This document shows positions 47,139 to 58,338 of a stretch of DNA of 64,000 nucleotides, piece by piece. Origin of the DNA: Cedecea neteri NBRC 105707 = ATCC 33855. GTDB lineage: Bacteria; Pseudomonadota; Gammaproteobacteria; Enterobacterales; Enterobacteriaceae. The position numbers and the translations under genes were made by a program. The stretch covers positions 1-64,000 of the forward strand of contig NZ_BCTL01000007.1 of assembly GCF_001571265.1 (NCBI RefSeq), written 5' to 3'. Every line of letters begins with the position of its first letter. Position 1 is the stretch's first letter. Below the pieces are notes generated by a model. The model saw only the letters and a list, made by a program, of their open reading frames with translations. It had not been told where the DNA came from and did no database searches.

Positions 47139-50100
47139 ATGCCAAAACGTACAGATATAAAAAGCATCCTGATCCTCGGTGCCGGCCCGATTGTTATCGG
47201 CCAGGCCTGTGAGTTCGACTACTCTGGTGCTCAGGCTTGTAAAGCGCTGCGTGAAGAGGGTTACCGCGTTATTCTGGTGAACTCAAACCCGGCCACCATC
47301 ATGACCGACCCGGAAATGGCGGATGCGACCTACATCGAGCCGATTCACTGGGAAGTGGTACGCAAAATCATCGAAAAAGAGCGCCCGGACGCGGTGCTGC
47401 CAACCATGGGCGGGCAGACCGCGCTGAACTGTGCGCTGGAGCTTGAGCGCCAGGGCGTGCTGGAAGAGTTCGGCGTCACCATGATCGGTGCCACCGCCGA
47501 TGCTATCGACAAGGCTGAAGACCGCCGTCGCTTCGACATTGCAATGAAAAAAATCGGCCTCGACACCGCACGTTCCGGTATTGCGCACAATATGGAAGAA
47601 GCGCTGGCGGTTGCGGCAGACGTGGGTTATCCGTGCATCATTCGCCCATCCTTTACTATGGGTGGCACCGGCGGCGGTATCGCCTATAACCGCGAAGAGT
47701 TTGAAGAGATTTGTGAACGCGGTCTCGACCTTTCACCAACCAAAGAGTTGCTGATTGATGAGTCGCTGATTGGTTGGAAAGAGTACGAGATGGAAGTGGT
47801 GCGTGATAAAAACGACAACTGCATTATCGTCTGCTCTATTGAAAACTTCGACCCGATGGGCATTCATACCGGTGACTCCATCACCGTGGCGCCAGCGCAA
47901 ACGCTGACCGATAAAGAATACCAAATCATGCGTAACGCCTCGATGGCGGTGCTGCGTGAGATTGGCGTGGAAACCGGCGGCTCAAACGTTCAGTTCTCCG
48001 TTAACCCGAAGACTGGCCGCCTGATCATCATCGAGATGAACCCGCGCGTGTCCCGTTCCTCCGCACTGGCCTCTAAAGCCACGGGCTTCCCGATTGCTAA
48101 AGTTGCCGCGAAGCTGGCGGTGGGTTACACCCTCGACGAGCTGATGAACGACATCACCGGCGGCCGCACTCCGGCTTCCTTCGAGCCGTCTATCGACTAT
48201 GTCGTGACCAAAATCCCTCGCTTTAACTTCGAGAAATTTGCCGGCGCAAACGACCGCCTGACCACCCAGATGAAATCCGTGGGTGAAGTCATGGCTATCG
48301 GCCGCACCCAGCAGGAATCTCTGCAGAAAGCGTTGCGCGGCCTGGAAGTGGGCGCCACCGGCTTTGACCCGAAAGTCAGCCTGGATGACCCGGAAGCGCT
48401 GACCAAAATCCGCCGCGAGCTGAAAGACGCAGGTGCAGAGCGTATCTGGTATGTGGCTGACGCATTCCGTGCTGGCCTGTCCGTCGACGGTGTGTTCAAC
48501 CTGACCAACATCGACCGCTGGTTCCTGGTACAGATTGAAGAGCTGGTGCGCCTGGAAGAGCAGGTGACTGAAATTGGTATCACCGGCCTGAACCACGACT
48601 TCCTGCGTATGCTGAAACGCAAAGGTTTTGCGGATGCGCGTCTGGCAAAACTGGCTGGCGTTCGCGAATCCGAAGTTCGCAAACTGCGTGAGCAATATAA
48701 CCTGCACCCTGTCTACAAGCGCGTGGATACCTGCGCGGCAGAATTCGCGACCGACACCGCTTACATGTACTCCACGTATGAAGACGAGTGTGAAGCTAAC
48801 CCGAACAACGACCGCGATAAAATCATGGTGCTGGGCGGCGGTCCAAACCGTATCGGCCAGGGCATTGAGTTCGACTATTGCTGCGTACACGCCTCTCTGG
48901 CGCTGCGCGAAGATGGTTACGAAACCATCATGGTTAACTGCAACCCGGAAACCGTCTCCACCGACTACGACACTTCCGACCGCCTCTACTTTGAGCCGGT
49001 GACTCTGGAAGACGTGCTGGAAATCGTCCGCGTTGAGAAGCCAAAAGGCGTTATCGTACAGTACGGCGGTCAGACTCCGCTGAAGCTGGCTCGTGCGCTG
49101 GAAGCGGCAGGTGTGCCGGTTATCGGCACCAGCCCGGATGCTATCGACCGTGCGGAAGATCGTGAGCGCTTCCAGCATGCCGTTGAACGCCTGAAGCTGA
49201 AGCAGCCTGCTAACGCCACCGTAACGGCTATCGAGCAGGCGGTAGAAAAAGCCGTGCAGATTGGTTACCCGCTGGTGGTTCGTCCTTCCTACGTGCTGGG
49301 CGGCCGCGCGATGGAAATTGTCTACGACGAAGCAGACCTTCGCCGTTACTTCCAGACTGCGGTGAGCGTTTCCAACGACGCGCCGGTGCTGCTTGACCGC
49401 TTCCTTGATGACGCGGTTGAAGTGGACGTGGACGCCATTTGCGACGGTGAAACCGTACTGATTGGCGGCATCATGGAACACATCGAGCAGGCGGGCGTTC
49501 ACTCCGGTGACTCTGCGTGTTCTCTGCCGGCTTACACTTTGAGCCAGGAAATCCAGGACGTCATGCGCCAGCAGGTGCAGAAGCTGGCTTTCGAGCTGCA
49601 GGTGCGTGGCCTGATGAACGTGCAGTTTGCGGTGAAGGACAACGAGGTTTACCTGATTGAAGTGAACCCACGTGCCGCGCGTACCGTGCCGTTTGTTTCT
49701 AAAGCAACGGGCGTGCCGCTGGCGAAAGTTGCCGCTCGCGTCATGGCAGGTAAAACTCTGGTTGAGCAGGGCGTGACCAAAGAAATCATTCCCCCGTACT
49801 ACTCGGTGAAAGAAGTGGTGCTGCCGTTCAACAAATTCCCTGGCGTTGACCCGCTGTTAGGGCCAGAAATGCGCTCTACCGGGGAAGTGATGGGCGTGGG
49901 CCGTACCTTCGCTGAAGCTTTCTCTAAAGCGATGCTGGGCAGCCAGTCCACGATGCGTAAGCCGGGCCGCGCGCTTCTCTCCGTGCGTGAAGGCGATAAA
50001 GAGCGCGTAGTAGACCTGGCCGCTAAGCTGCTGAAACAGGGCTTCGAGCTGGATGCTACCCACGGTACCGCGATTGTTCTGGGCGAAGCGGGCATCAACC

Positions 50101-50363
50101 CACGCCTGGTGAACAAGGTGCATGAAGGGCGTCCGCACATTCAGGACCGTATCAAGAATGGCGAATACACCTACATCATCAACACCACCGCGGGCCGTCA
50201 GGCGATTGAAGATTCCAAGCTGATTCGCCGCAGCGCGCTGCAGTACAAAGTGCATTACGACACCACGCTGAACGGCGGCTTCGCTACGGCGATGGCGCTG
50301 AACGCAGACGCCACCGAAAAGGTGACTTCGGTGCAGGAAATGCACGCGCAGATTAAAGGCTGA
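47139..50363 (+). CDS. carB: Carbamoyl-phosphate synthase large subunit
   Basis: CarB makes carbamoyl phosphate from bicarbonate, ammonia and two ATP. The 1074-residue protein has two homologous ATP-grasp halves ([17 protein letters not shown] near the start and [15 protein letters not shown] in the middle), each with [16 protein letters not shown] and [12 protein letters not shown]-type motifs, then the regulatory MGS-like domain that binds UMP and ornithine. It is followed by a terminator. Confidence 0.98.
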   Translation: MPKRTDIKSILILGAGPIVIGQACEFDYSGAQACKALREEGYRVILVNSNPATIMTDPEMADATYIEPIHWEVVRKIIEKERPDAVLPTMGGQTALNCALELERQGVLEEFGVTMIGATADAIDKAEDRRRFDIAMKKIGLDTARSGIAHNMEEALAVAADVGYPCIIRPSFTMGGTGGGIAYNREEFEEICERGLDLSPTKELLIDESLIGWKEYEMEVVRDKNDNCIIVCSIENFDPMGIHTGDSITVAPAQTLTDKEYQIMRNASMAVLREIGVETGGSNVQFSVNPKTGRLIIIEMNPRVSRSSALASKATGFPIAKVAAKLAVGYTLDELMNDITGGRTPASFEPSIDYVVTKIPRFNFEKFAGANDRLTTQMKSVGEVMAIGRTQQESLQKALRGLEVGATGFDPKVSLDDPEALTKIRRELKDAGAERIWYVADAFRAGLSVDGVFNLTNIDRWFLVQIEELVRLEEQVTEIGITGLNHDFLRMLKRKGFADARLAKLAGVRESEVRKLREQYNLHPVYKRVDTCAAEFATDTAYMYSTYEDECEANPNNDRDKIMVLGGGPNRIGQGIEFDYCCVHASLALREDGYETIMVNCNPETVSTDYDTSDRLYFEPVTLEDVLEIVRVEKPKGVIVQYGGQTPLKLARALEAAGVPVIGTSPDAIDRAEDRERFQHAVERLKLKQPANATVTAIEQAVEKAVQIGYPLVVRPSYVLGGRAMEIVYDEADLRRYFQTAVSVSNDAPVLLDRFLDDAVEVDVDAICDGETVLIGGIMEHIEQAGVHSGDSACSLPAYTLSQEIQDVMRQQVQKLAFELQVRGLMNVQFAVKDNEVYLIEVNPRAARTVPFVSKATGVPLAKVAARVMAGKTLVEQGVTKEIIPPYYSVKEVVLPFNKFPGVDPLLGPEMRSTGEVMGVGRTFAEAFSKAMLGSQSTMRKPGRALLSVREGDKERVVDLAAKLLKQGFELDATHGTAIVLGEAGINPRLVNKVHEGRPHIQDRIKNGEYTYIINTTAGRQAIEDSKLIRRSALQYKVHYDTTLNGGFATAMALNADATEKVTSVQEMHAQIKG

Positions 50364-50402
50364 TATTCGTCAGCCTGAAAGAATATTCCGAAAAAAACGC
50401 CA

Positions 50403-50429
50403 ACGGCCTCTGAAAAGAGGCCGTTTTTG
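50403..50429 (+). terminator. Terminator of carAB
   Basis: ACGGCCTC (50403-50410) / GAGGCCGT (50417-50424) with a TTTTT tail. Confidence 0.9.
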
Positions 50430-50502
50430 CTTCGGACTCAGCGAGATAGTCTACAGTTAACCAGCACACAACTGAAAATGACTAACACGCTGGGAGAACA
50501 CC

Positions 50503-50736
50503 ATGCAGAAACATACTTTACTCGCTTCCCTTTTCGCTGCCGTAACACTTCTGACCGTAGCAGGCTGCTCGTCGAATCAGGCCGTTAAAACGAGCGATGG
50601 CAAAACGATTGTGACCGATGGCAAACCGCAGGTAGATAAAGATACCGGCCTGGTGTCTTACAAAAATGCCGAAACGGGTAAAACCGAGCAGATCAACCGT
50701 GACCAGGTGAAAGAGATGAGCGAGCTGGATAACTAG
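50503..50736 (+). CDS. Small lipoprotein of the YgdI/YgdR (DUF903) family
   Basis: The 77-residue precursor has a lipoprotein signal peptide with lipobox TVAGC (Cys22), followed by Ser, so it is probably outer-membrane sorted. The mature domain (TSDGKTIVTDGKPQVDKDTG, SYKNAETGKTEQINRDQVKEM) is the SH3-like YgdI/YgdR domain. Function is unknown. E. coli has the cai and fix genes between carB and kefF; here this gene takes their place. Confidence 0.85.
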   Translation: MQKHTLLASLFAAVTLLTVAGCSSNQAVKTSDGKTIVTDGKPQVDKDTGLVSYKNAETGKTEQINRDQVKEMSELDN

Positions 50737-50840
50737 TTAAGAAATATCCAACAACACGCTCAGCAATATTGACTGTTAGCCTGTCGATTAACTGACTAAA
50801 CTCACTGTCATTAAAGGCAGTAGTGAAGACAGGCTTAACA

Positions 50841-51371
50841 ATGATTCTTATAATTTATGCGCATCCCTATCCCCAGCATTCCCATGCCAACCGGCAAATG
50901 CTCGAGCGAGCCAAAGCGCTCCCAGGGGTAGAGATTCGCTCCCTTTACGAACTTTATCCCGACTTCAATATCGATATTGCCGCTGAGCAGCAGGCGTTAA
51001 GCCGCGCTGATTTGGTTATCTGGCAGCATCCCATGCAGTGGTACAGCATGCCGCCGCTGATGAAATTGTGGATAGATAAAGTGCTCTCGCACGGCTGGGC
51101 ATACGGCAAAGGCGGGAATGCACTGCATGGTAAAGAAGTGATGTGGGCCGTCACAACCGGCGGCAGCGAAAAACATTTCGAACTGGGCGATCACCCTGGA
51201 TTTGAGGTTCTTGCCCAGCCCCTTCAGGCCACGGCGCTCTACTGCGGAATGCAGTGGCTTCCTGCCTTCGCGATTCATTTCACCTTTGTTTGCGATGAAT
51301 TTACGCTTGCCCGCCAGGCGGATGACTATAAGCAACGCTTAATTGACTGGCAGGAGGCTCACCGTGGATAG
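50841..51371 (+). CDS. kefF: KefF, quinone oxidoreductase subunit of the KefC potassium efflux system
   Basis: KefF is the cytosolic flavodoxin-like partner required for full KefC activity and has FMN-dependent quinone reductase activity. The 176 residues equal E. coli: [19 protein letters not shown] at the start, [22 protein letters not shown], and [14 protein letters not shown] 50841 is the family start. It overlaps kefC by eight bases. Confidence 0.96.
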   Translation: MILIIYAHPYPQHSHANRQMLERAKALPGVEIRSLYELYPDFNIDIAAEQQALSRADLVIWQHPMQWYSMPPLMKLWIDKVLSHGWAYGKGGNALHGKEVMWAVTTGGSEKHFELGDHPGFEVLAQPLQATALYCGMQWLPAFAIHFTFVCDEFTLARQADDYKQRLIDWQEAHRG

Positions 51372-53226
51372 CCATAGCTTAATTCAGGCATTGATTTATC
51401 TCGGTTCGGCGGCGCTGATCGTGCCTATTGCCGTGCGGCTCGGATTGGGTTCTGTTCTGGGCTACCTGATTGCCGGCTGTATTATCGGCCCGTGGGGGAT
51501 GGGGCTGGTTACCGACGCCGAAACAATTCTGCACTTTGCTGAAATAGGCGTGGTGCTGATGCTTTTTGTTATCGGGCTGGAACTCGATCCGCAGCGGCTA
51601 TGGACGTTACGCGCCTCGGTGTTTGGCGGCGGTTTTCTGCAGATGGCAGCCTGTGGGCTGGCGCTGGGCGCTTTCTGTATTGTGATGGGGCTCGACTGGA
51701 AAATCGCATTGCTTATTGGCCTGACGCTGGCGCTCTCATCAACCGCGATTGCCATGCAGGCGATGAACGAACGTAACCTGACCGTGACGCCGATGGGACG
51801 CAGCGCGTTTGCCGTGCTGCTGTTCCAGGATATTGCGGCGATTCCTCTGGTGGCTATGATCCCGCTGCTGGCGAGCAGCGGCGGCACAATGACCTTTGCA
51901 ACGTTCTTGATCTCCGCGCTCAAGGTGGTGGCGGCGCTTGCTCTGGTTGTGTTGCTTGGGCGTTATGTCACCCGGCCGGTGCTGCGATTTGTGGCGCGCT
52001 CAGGGTTACGTGAAGTGTTCAGCGCCGTGGCGCTATTCCTGGTGTTCGGCTTTGGCCTGCTGCTTGAAGAGGCCGGACTGTCGATGGCAATGGGAGCATT
52101 TCTTGCCGGGGTGCTGTTAGCCAGCTCTGAATATCGTCATGCGCTGGAAAGCGATATCGAGCCGTTCAAGGGCTTGCTGCTGGGGCTGTTCTTTATCGGC
52201 GTGGGGATGTCTATCGATTTTGGAACCTTGCTCGAAAACCCGCTGCGTATTCTCATGTTGCTGGTCGGTTTCCTGGCCATCAAAACGCTGATGCTTTGGC
52301 TGGTCGCTAAGCCTTTAAAAGTGCCGCGTAAGCAGCGCCGCTGGTTTGCCGTTTTGCTGGGGCAGGGAAGTGAGTTTGCCTTCGTTATCTTCGGCGCGGC
52401 GCATATGGCGCAGGTGCTTGACGATGACTGGTCGAAGTCGCTGACGCTTGCCGTGGCGCTATCAATGGCGGCCACGCCTCTGTTGCTGGTGTTGCTGAAC
52501 AGGCTCGAGAAAACGGGCAGCGAGCAGGCCGGAGAGGCCGACGAAATCGATGAAGAGCAACCCCGGGTTATCATCGCGGGCTTTGGGCGCTTTGGGCAGA
52601 TTGCCGGTCGTCTGTTACTGAGCAGCGGAGTGAATGTGGTCATTCTGGATCACGATCCTGACCATATAGAGACGCTGCGAAAATTTGGCACCAAGGTCTT
52701 TTACGGGGACGCCACCCGCGTTGACCTGCTTGAGTCAGCCGGGGCCGCAGGGGCTGAAGTGCTGATTAACGCCATTGACGATCCTGAAGCCAGCATGCAG
52801 CTCACTGAACTGGCGAAGGAGCACTTCCCGCATCTGCAGATCCTTGCCCGTGCGCGCGATATTAATCACTACATCCGCCTGCGTCAGGCGGGCGTCGAGA
52901 TGCCGGAACGTGAAACGTTCGAAAGCTCGTTGAAGATTGGCCGCCGCGCGCTGGAGGGATTGGGCGTCGGCAAATACGAAGCACGTGAACGGGCGGACCA
53001 CTTCCGCCGCTTTAACCTGCAAATGCTTGAAGAAATGGTGCCGACGGATGACAAGACTGCCGAGCGCGCCGATGTCTTTAAGCGTAATAGCGCGATGCTG
53101 ACAGAGGTGATTAACGAGGATCGTGCTCACCTGCACGTTATTCAACGTGATGGCTGGCAGGGAACAAAAGAAGGGCTTCACAGCGGTAAGCTTTCCGATG
53201 AGCCCCCGGTGCGGCCAGCGGAGTGA
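51364..53226 (+). CDS. kefC: Glutathione-gated potassium efflux system protein KefC
   Basis: KefC is an inner-membrane K+/H+ antiporter held closed by glutathione and opened by glutathione adducts of electrophiles. The 620-residue protein has about twelve membrane helices of the CPA2 family (residues 1-380) and a C-terminal RCK/KTN domain ([36 protein letters not shown]). The start is GTG 51364 ([18 protein letters not shown]), inside kefF, with AGGAGG upstream; coupled translation fits their partnership. Confidence 0.96.
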   Translation: MDSHSLIQALIYLGSAALIVPIAVRLGLGSVLGYLIAGCIIGPWGMGLVTDAETILHFAEIGVVLMLFVIGLELDPQRLWTLRASVFGGGFLQMAACGLALGAFCIVMGLDWKIALLIGLTLALSSTAIAMQAMNERNLTVTPMGRSAFAVLLFQDIAAIPLVAMIPLLASSGGTMTFATFLISALKVVAALALVVLLGRYVTRPVLRFVARSGLREVFSAVALFLVFGFGLLLEEAGLSMAMGAFLAGVLLASSEYRHALESDIEPFKGLLLGLFFIGVGMSIDFGTLLENPLRILMLLVGFLAIKTLMLWLVAKPLKVPRKQRRWFAVLLGQGSEFAFVIFGAAHMAQVLDDDWSKSLTLAVALSMAATPLLLVLLNRLEKTGSEQAGEADEIDEEQPRVIIAGFGRFGQIAGRLLLSSGVNVVILDHDPDHIETLRKFGTKVFYGDATRVDLLESAGAAGAEVLINAIDDPEASMQLTELAKEHFPHLQILARARDINHYIRLRQAGVEMPERETFESSLKIGRRALEGLGVGKYEARERADHFRRFNLQMLEEMVPTDDKTAERADVFKRNSAMLTEVINEDRAHLHVIQRDGWQGTKEGLHSGKLSDEPPVRPAE

Positions 53227-53366
53227 ACTTGCTGAAAAATATTTACTTTTCCTTATAGTGAACGGGGGTTAACGCTAACCCCTTGTTCCATATCCCGCAG
53301 TTGATTATTTAGGCGTCCAGGGTGGCGCAGAATAAAAAAAATTCTCGTTACGCGCCTTGCCCCCTG

Positions 53367-53395
53367 TCGACGAAAGATTGCGCTTTCCGTATAGT
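53367..53395 (+). promoter_or_regulatory. folA promoter
   Basis: TCGACG (53367-53372) and TATAGT (53390-53395), spaced by 17 bases, lie just before the T-rich leader of folA. This is the same arrangement as in E. coli. Confidence 0.7.
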
Positions 53396-53431
53396 GGCGG
53401 CAATTTTTTTCATCATCCTTAGGTTATTTAA

Positions 53432-53911
53432 ATGATCAGTCTGATTGCTGCTTTAGCGGTGGATCGCGTTATCGGCATGGAAAACGCCATGCCATGGGAT
53501 TTACCGGCCGACCTGGCCTGGTTCAAGCGCAACACGCTAAATAAACCTGTTGTTATGGGGCGCCTGACTTGGGAGTCTATTGGTCGCCCGCTGCCGGGAC
53601 GTAAAAATATCGTGATCAGCAGCAAAGCTGGAAATGACGATCGCGTTGAGTGGGTGAAATCGGTGGAAGAGGCTATCAAAGCCTGCGGTGATGCCGAAGA
53701 AATCATGGTCATTGGCGGGGGACGCGTATACGAGCAGTTCCTGCCCAAGGCGCAGCGCTTGTACCTGACTCATATTGATGCGGAAGTGGAAGGGGACACG
53801 CATTTCCCGGATTACGATCCGGATGAGTGGCAGTCAACCTTCAGCGAATTCCACGATGCCGACGAGAATAACTCCCACGGCTACTGCTTCGAAATTCTCG
53901 AACGTCGCTAA
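53432..53911 (+). CDS. folA: Dihydrofolate reductase (chromosomal, trimethoprim target)
   Basis: FolA reduces dihydrofolate to tetrahydrofolate with NADPH. The 159 residues equal E. coli. The active site is wild type: Met20, Pro21, Trp22, Asp27, Leu28, Trp30, Phe31. Position 45 in [10 protein letters not shown] is Leu where E. coli has His; the region touches the cofactor. None of the changes I know to give trimethoprim resistance at 21, 26-28 or 30 is present. Confidence 0.98.
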   Translation: MISLIAALAVDRVIGMENAMPWDLPADLAWFKRNTLNKPVVMGRLTWESIGRPLPGRKNIVISSKAGNDDRVEWVKSVEEAIKACGDAEEIMVIGGGRVYEQFLPKAQRLYLTHIDAEVEGDTHFPDYDPDEWQSTFSEFHDADENNSHGYCFEILERR

Positions 53912-53916
53912 GTTTT

Positions 53917-53950
53917 AACCCTCTCTCATCAGAGAGAGGGTTAGCTTTTA
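53917..53950. terminator. Terminator between folA and apaH
   Basis: AACCCTCTCT (53917-53926) / AGAGAGGGTT (53933-53942), 10 perfect pairs, with T-rich flanks on both strands. Confidence 0.8.
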
Positions 53951-54799
53951 TGAAGCGACGGCCGCCGGACCTTCATCGCTATCCTGCTGGCGATTTGAAG
54001 GCTGTACGAACCAGGTTTTATCTTCCCAGCGCAGGCAGGTCAGTTCTCCTCCCCAGCAGCAACCCGTGTCCAGCGCATAGATCCCTTCCGGCGTGCCTTT
54101 CCCTTCCAGCGAGGCCCAGTGACCAAAGGCCACAGAATATTCGGCGGTAACGGGGCCAGGAATCGCAAACCAGGGCTTCAGCGGCGAGGGCGCTTTTTCC
54201 GGCGTGTCTTTGCAGTACATATCCAGTTGGCCATTAGGGAAGCAATAGCGCATGCGGGTGAGTGAGTTAGTGATGAAACGCAGGCGAGCCAGGCCGGAGA
54301 GATCGCTGGACCAGTTGTTGGGCATGTCGCCATACATTGCATCCAGAAACAGCGGATAGCTGTCGCTGGAGAGAACGGCTTCGACATCACGCGCGCAGGC
54401 CAGCGCGGTGTTGATATCCCACTGCGGCGTGATCCCCGCATGTGACATCACAAGCTTTTTCTCTTCATCCACCTGAATGAGCGGCTGGCGGCGAAGCCAG
54501 TTCAGAAGCTCGTCGACATCAGGCGCTTCCAGCAGCGGCGTAACGCGGTCTTTAGGCTTGTTTCGGCTGATGCCCGCAAAGACGGCTAACAGATGCAGGT
54601 CGTGGTTACCGAGCACGACTCGCACGCTTTCTCCGAGGCTGCGAACATAGCGCAGCACTTCCAGAGAAGCAGGTCCGCGAGCCACCAGATCGCCCGTCAG
54701 CCATAGCGTATCTTCTTCAGGGGTGAAATTAACCTGCTGCAGCAACGCGATCAGTTCATCGTAGCAGCCGTGAACATCGCCAATCAGATATGTAGACAT
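53948..54799 (-). CDS. apaH: Diadenosine tetraphosphatase ApaH
   Basis: ApaH splits Ap4A symmetrically to two ADP and also removes Np4 caps from RNA. The 283 residues carry the metallophosphatase motifs [14 protein letters not shown] and GNHDLH at the N-terminus. ATG 54799 ([12 protein letters not shown]) is the family start; the longer open frame runs back into apaG in another frame. It is the last gene of lptD-surA-pdxA-rsmA-apaG-apaH. Confidence 0.97.
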   Translation of the reverse strand: MSTYLIGDVHGCYDELIALLQQVNFTPEEDTLWLTGDLVARGPASLEVLRYVRSLGESVRVVLGNHDLHLLAVFAGISRNKPKDRVTPLLEAPDVDELLNWLRRQPLIQVDEEKKLVMSHAGITPQWDINTALACARDVEAVLSSDSYPLFLDAMYGDMPNNWSSDLSGLARLRFITNSLTRMRYCFPNGQLDMYCKDTPEKAPSPLKPWFAIPGPVTAEYSVAFGHWASLEGKGTPEGIYALDTGCCWGGELTCLRWEDKTWFVQPSNRQQDSDEGPAAVAS

Positions 54800-54803
54800 G
54801 GTA

Positions 54804-55181
54804 TCAGTGAATGAAAGTTGGAATGGCCAGACGGAAAACCGGGATCTCGACCCTAAAGGACTCTCCCTGCGCATCGACCATTTCATAATGGCCCTGCATG
54901 GTGCCGAGCGGCGTTTCGATAACCGCTCCGCTTGTGTACTGGTAGTCGTTGCCCGGCTCAATGTGCGGCTGCTCGCCGACAACACCTTCGCCCTGAACCT
55001 CGGTTTCGCGGCCGTTACCGTTGGTGATTAGCCAGTAACGGCCAAGTAGCTGAACTGCTGTTCGCCCCAGATTGCGAATAGTGACTGTGTACGCAAAGAC
55101 GAAACGTTCTTCATCCGGTGAGGATTGCGACTCAATATAAACGCTTTGCACCTGCACGCATACGCGGGGCGAATCAAGCAT
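54804..55181 (-). CDS. apaG: ApaG (Co2+/Mg2+ efflux-associated protein)
   Basis: ApaG is a small beta-sandwich (fibronectin III-like) protein whose molecular role is unclear; it was named for its link with apaH and with cobalt resistance. The 125 residues equal E. coli, with [20 protein letters not shown] and [19 protein letters not shown]. It lies 3 bases after rsmA and 4 bases before apaH. Confidence 0.97.
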   Translation of the reverse strand: MLDSPRVCVQVQSVYIESQSSPDEERFVFAYTVTIRNLGRTAVQLLGRYWLITNGNGRETEVQGEGVVGEQPHIEPGNDYQYTSGAVIETPLGTMQGHYEMVDAQGESFRVEIPVFRLAIPTFIH

Positions 55182-55184
55182 GGT

Positions 55185-56009
55185 TTAGCTCTCCGAAGGC
55201 TGCTGTGGGTTGTCAGCCAGATAGTTTGCAAGCTTACAGTACTGCTCAACGGAAATGTTTTCCGCACGCAGTGTCGCATCGACGCCAAGCTCCGCCAGCA
55301 CTTCGGCGTTAAACAGATGGCCAAGGCTATTACGGATCGTTTTACGACGCTTGTTAAATGCTTCTGTCGTGATACGGCTCAGCACACGCAGATCTTTAAC
55401 CGGGTGCGGTAAAGTCGCGTGTGGTACCAGACGCACAACGGCAGAGTCCACTTTCGGCGCTGGCGTAAACGCAGTTGGCGGTACTTCCAGCACGGGAATG
55501 ACGTTGCAGTAATACTGCGCCATCACCGACAGGCGTCCATACGCTTTGCTGTTTGGCCCGGCGACTAAGCGGTTAACCACCTCTTTTTGCAGCATGAAGT
55601 GCATGTCCGCAATGGCATCAGTATAGCTAAAGAGATGGAACATCAGCGGCGTAGAGATGTTATACGGCAGGTTACCGAAAACGCGCAACGGCTGGCCGAT
55701 TTTCTGCGAAAGCTCGCCGAAATCCATGGTCATGGCATCCTGCTGATAAATCGTCAGCTTAGGGGCCAGGAACGGATGCGTTTGCAAACGGGCGGCGAGA
55801 TCGCGGTCCAGTTCGATAACGGTCAGTTTATCCATGCGTTCGCCCACAGGCTCGGTCAGTGCGCCGAGGCCCGGGCCAATTTCGACCATCGCCTGGCCTG
55901 GCCGTGGGTTAATTGCGGAGACAATACTGTCGATAACGAACTGGTCATTAAGGAAGTTTTGTCCAAAACGTTTGCGGGCAAGGTGGCCCTGGTGGACTCG
56001 AGTATTCAT
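55185..56009 (-). CDS. rsmA: 16S rRNA dimethyladenosine transferase RsmA (KsgA)
   Basis: RsmA dimethylates A1518 and A1519 of 16S rRNA late in 30S assembly; loss gives kasugamycin resistance. The 274 residues show the SAM site ([13 protein letters not shown]), the catalytic [10 protein letters not shown], and the opening KRFGQNFL. Its start overlaps the pdxA stop by four bases. Confidence 0.98.
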   Translation of the reverse strand: MNTRVHQGHLARKRFGQNFLNDQFVIDSIVSAINPRPGQAMVEIGPGLGALTEPVGERMDKLTVIELDRDLAARLQTHPFLAPKLTIYQQDAMTMDFGELSQKIGQPLRVFGNLPYNISTPLMFHLFSYTDAIADMHFMLQKEVVNRLVAGPNSKAYGRLSVMAQYYCNVIPVLEVPPTAFTPAPKVDSAVVRLVPHATLPHPVKDLRVLSRITTEAFNKRRKTIRNSLGHLFNAEVLAELGVDATLRAENISVEQYCKLANYLADNPQQPSES

Positions 56010-56995
56010 TGACTATTTACAATCATTTTAATGGCGAGATTAAGCGCCGTAATAAAACTGCCGACGTCGGCTTTCCCCTGGCCTGCCAGCTCAAGAGCCG
56101 TGCCGTGGTCAACCGAGGTACGGATAAAAGGTAACCCCAACGTGATATTTACCGCGCGGCCGAAGCCCTGGTATTTCAACACGGGCAGACCCTGATCGTG
56201 ATACATCGCCAGTACGGCGTCAGCACTATCGAGGTATTTAGGCTGGAATAACGTATCTGCCGGTAATGGGCCAGAAAGGTGCATCCCTAAAGCACGCATC
56301 TCATTTAACACCGGGATAATGGTGTCTATCTCTTCGGTGCCCATATGGCCACCTTCCCCGGCGTGCGGATTGAGACCGCAAACCAGAACATGCGGCTGCG
56401 GGATACCAAATTTGGTTTGCAGGTCATGATACAGGATGGTGACAATCTGGCGTAGTAAATCCGGCGTAATGGCGTCAGAAATTGCTTTCAGCGGCAGGTG
56501 AGTTGTGGCCAGCGCAACGCGAAGCTCTTCCGTGGCCAGCATCATCACCACTTTTTCGCTGTGTGAACGCTCTTCGAAGAACTCGGTGTGCCCAATAAAC
56601 GGAATGCCGGCGTCGTTGATAATGCCTTTGTGTACCGGGCCAGTAATCAGGGCGGCGAACTCTCCGCTCAGACAGCCATCACAGGCACGGGCGAGCGTCT
56701 CGACGACGTAAGCACTGTTACGAATATCCAATTGCCCTGGAACGACCGGTGCGCGAAGCTCGACGGGGAGCACGGTCAACGTGCCAGCAGCCTGCGGTTT
56801 TGCCGGTTGATCGGGTTCGAAAGGCTGGAGCGTCAGGGGGAGGCCGAGTAGAGAGGCTCTGGCGAGTAGCAATTCAGGGGAAGCGCAGACGACCAGTTCA
56901 ACGGGCCAGTCGCGTTGCGCTAACGCGACGACCAGGTCGGGACCAATCCCGGCGGGTTCGCCGGGAGTGATGGTCACACGAAAGATGTTAGCCAT
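56006..56995 (-). CDS. pdxA: 4-hydroxythreonine-4-phosphate dehydrogenase PdxA
   Basis: PdxA oxidises 4-phosphohydroxy-threonine in vitamin B6 synthesis. The 329 residues equal E. coli: [13 protein letters not shown] at the N-terminus, and the metal-binding histidines in [20 protein letters not shown] and AMYHDQGLP. It overlaps surA by eight bases and rsmA by four. Confidence 0.98.
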   Translation of the reverse strand: MANIFRVTITPGEPAGIGPDLVVALAQRDWPVELVVCASPELLLARASLLGLPLTLQPFEPDQPAKPQAAGTLTVLPVELRAPVVPGQLDIRNSAYVVETLARACDGCLSGEFAALITGPVHKGIINDAGIPFIGHTEFFEERSHSEKVVMMLATEELRVALATTHLPLKAISDAITPDLLRQIVTILYHDLQTKFGIPQPHVLVCGLNPHAGEGGHMGTEEIDTIIPVLNEMRALGMHLSGPLPADTLFQPKYLDSADAVLAMYHDQGLPVLKYQGFGRAVNITLGLPFIRTSVDHGTALELAGQGKADVGSFITALNLAIKMIVNSQ

Positions 56996-58280
56996 TGCTG
57001 CCTATGATTTTCACGTAAGCGCTGGCGCGCTGTTCCTGCATCCAGGTTTGCGCTTCTTCTGAGAACTTGCGGTTGAACAGCATGCGGTAGGCACGGTCTT
57101 TTTGCGCCGCATCGGTTCTGTCGACTTTACGAGTATCCAGCAGTTCGATCAGGTGCCAGCCGAAGGAAGAGTGCACCGGGGCGCTCATCTGGCCTTTGTT
57201 CAGTTTCTGCAGTGCGTCGCGGAAAGCAGGATCATAAATATCCGTTGCTGCCCAGCCCAGATCGCCACCCTGGTTCGCTGAACCTGGATCGTCAGAGAAC
57301 GATTTTGCTGCTGCGGCAAAGGTGGTTTTCCCGCTCTTAATGTCAGCGGCAATCTGTTCCAGCTTCTGGCGTGCCTGGGTATCGTTCATGATAGGCGACG
57401 TTTTCAGCAGGATATGGCGGGCGTGAACTTCGGTCACAGAAATATTCTGATTCTGGCCACGCATATCGTTAACTTTCAGAATGTGGAAGCCAACGCCTGA
57501 ACGGATAGGGCCGATAATGTCGCCCTTCTTCGCCGTGCTCAATGCCTGGGCAAAAATAGAAGGCAGTTCCTGGATGCGACCCCAGCCCATCTGGCCACCT
57601 TTCAGCGCCTGCTGGTCGGCAGAATAGCTGATAGCGAGCTTGCCGAAGTCTGCTCCGTTACGCGCCTGATCGACAACGTTACGTGCCTGCTTTTCTGCGT
57701 CATCAACTTGAGCAGAGCTTGGGTTTTCTGGCAGAGCAATCAGGATGTGGCTCAGGTTCAGTTCCGTACTGCTGTCGTTCTGGTTGCCGACCTGCTGTGC
57801 CAGGGCATCAACTTCCTGCGGCAGGATTGAGACGCGACGACGGACTTCATTGTTACGCACTTCCGAAATCGTCATCTCTTTACGGATCTGACTGCGGTAG
57901 GTGTTGTAATTCACGCCATCATAGGCCAGACGGCTGCGCATCTGATCCATCGTCATGTTGTTCTGTTTGGCGATGTTGGCGATGGCCTGATCGAGCTCAT
58001 CGTCGGTGATCTTCACGCCCATTTTCTGGCCCATCTGCAGGATGATTTGATCCATGATCAGACGTTCAATGATTTGGTGGCGAAGCGTCGCGTCATCCGG
58101 AAGCTGCTGCCCCGCGTCGCGTGAGTTCATTTTGACGGACTGCATTAAGCCGTCAACATCGCTTTCAAGGACTACGCCGTTATTGACTACGGCAGCTACT
58201 TTGTCGACAACCTGTGGGGCTGCAAAGGTCGTGTTCGCCACAAGTGCGACACCAAGAAGCAGCGTTCTCCAGTTCTTCAT
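56988..58280 (-). CDS. surA: Periplasmic chaperone/prolyl isomerase SurA
   Basis: SurA escorts outer-membrane proteins, LptD among them, across the periplasm to the BAM complex. The 430-residue precursor has a signal peptide (1-20, ending TTFA before APQ), an N-terminal chaperone region (about 25-170), two parvulin domains (about 172-273 and 283-383), and a C-terminal helix. It lies 58 bases downstream of lptD. Confidence 0.97.
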   Translation of the reverse strand: MKNWRTLLLGVALVANTTFAAPQVVDKVAAVVNNGVVLESDVDGLMQSVKMNSRDAGQQLPDDATLRHQIIERLIMDQIILQMGQKMGVKITDDELDQAIANIAKQNNMTMDQMRSRLAYDGVNYNTYRSQIRKEMTISEVRNNEVRRRVSILPQEVDALAQQVGNQNDSSTELNLSHILIALPENPSSAQVDDAEKQARNVVDQARNGADFGKLAISYSADQQALKGGQMGWGRIQELPSIFAQALSTAKKGDIIGPIRSGVGFHILKVNDMRGQNQNISVTEVHARHILLKTSPIMNDTQARQKLEQIAADIKSGKTTFAAAAKSFSDDPGSANQGGDLGWAATDIYDPAFRDALQKLNKGQMSAPVHSSFGWHLIELLDTRKVDRTDAAQKDRAYRMLFNRKFSEEAQTWMQEQRASAYVKIIGSNG

Positions 58281-58338
58281 ACTTTTTCCATTTTACTTAG
58301 CCGCAAAGCGGATTATTTAGAGTATTCGTCAAAGTGAA

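Noticed and set aside
47982-49502. 506-codon open frame antisense to carB
   Set aside because: It lies wholly inside carB, has no recognisable domain, and reflects the GC-rich third positions of carB.
53432-53911. folA as a trimethoprim-resistant variant because of Leu45
   Set aside because: The residues where I know resistance changes are wild type, and position 45 may simply vary between genera; no case for resistance.
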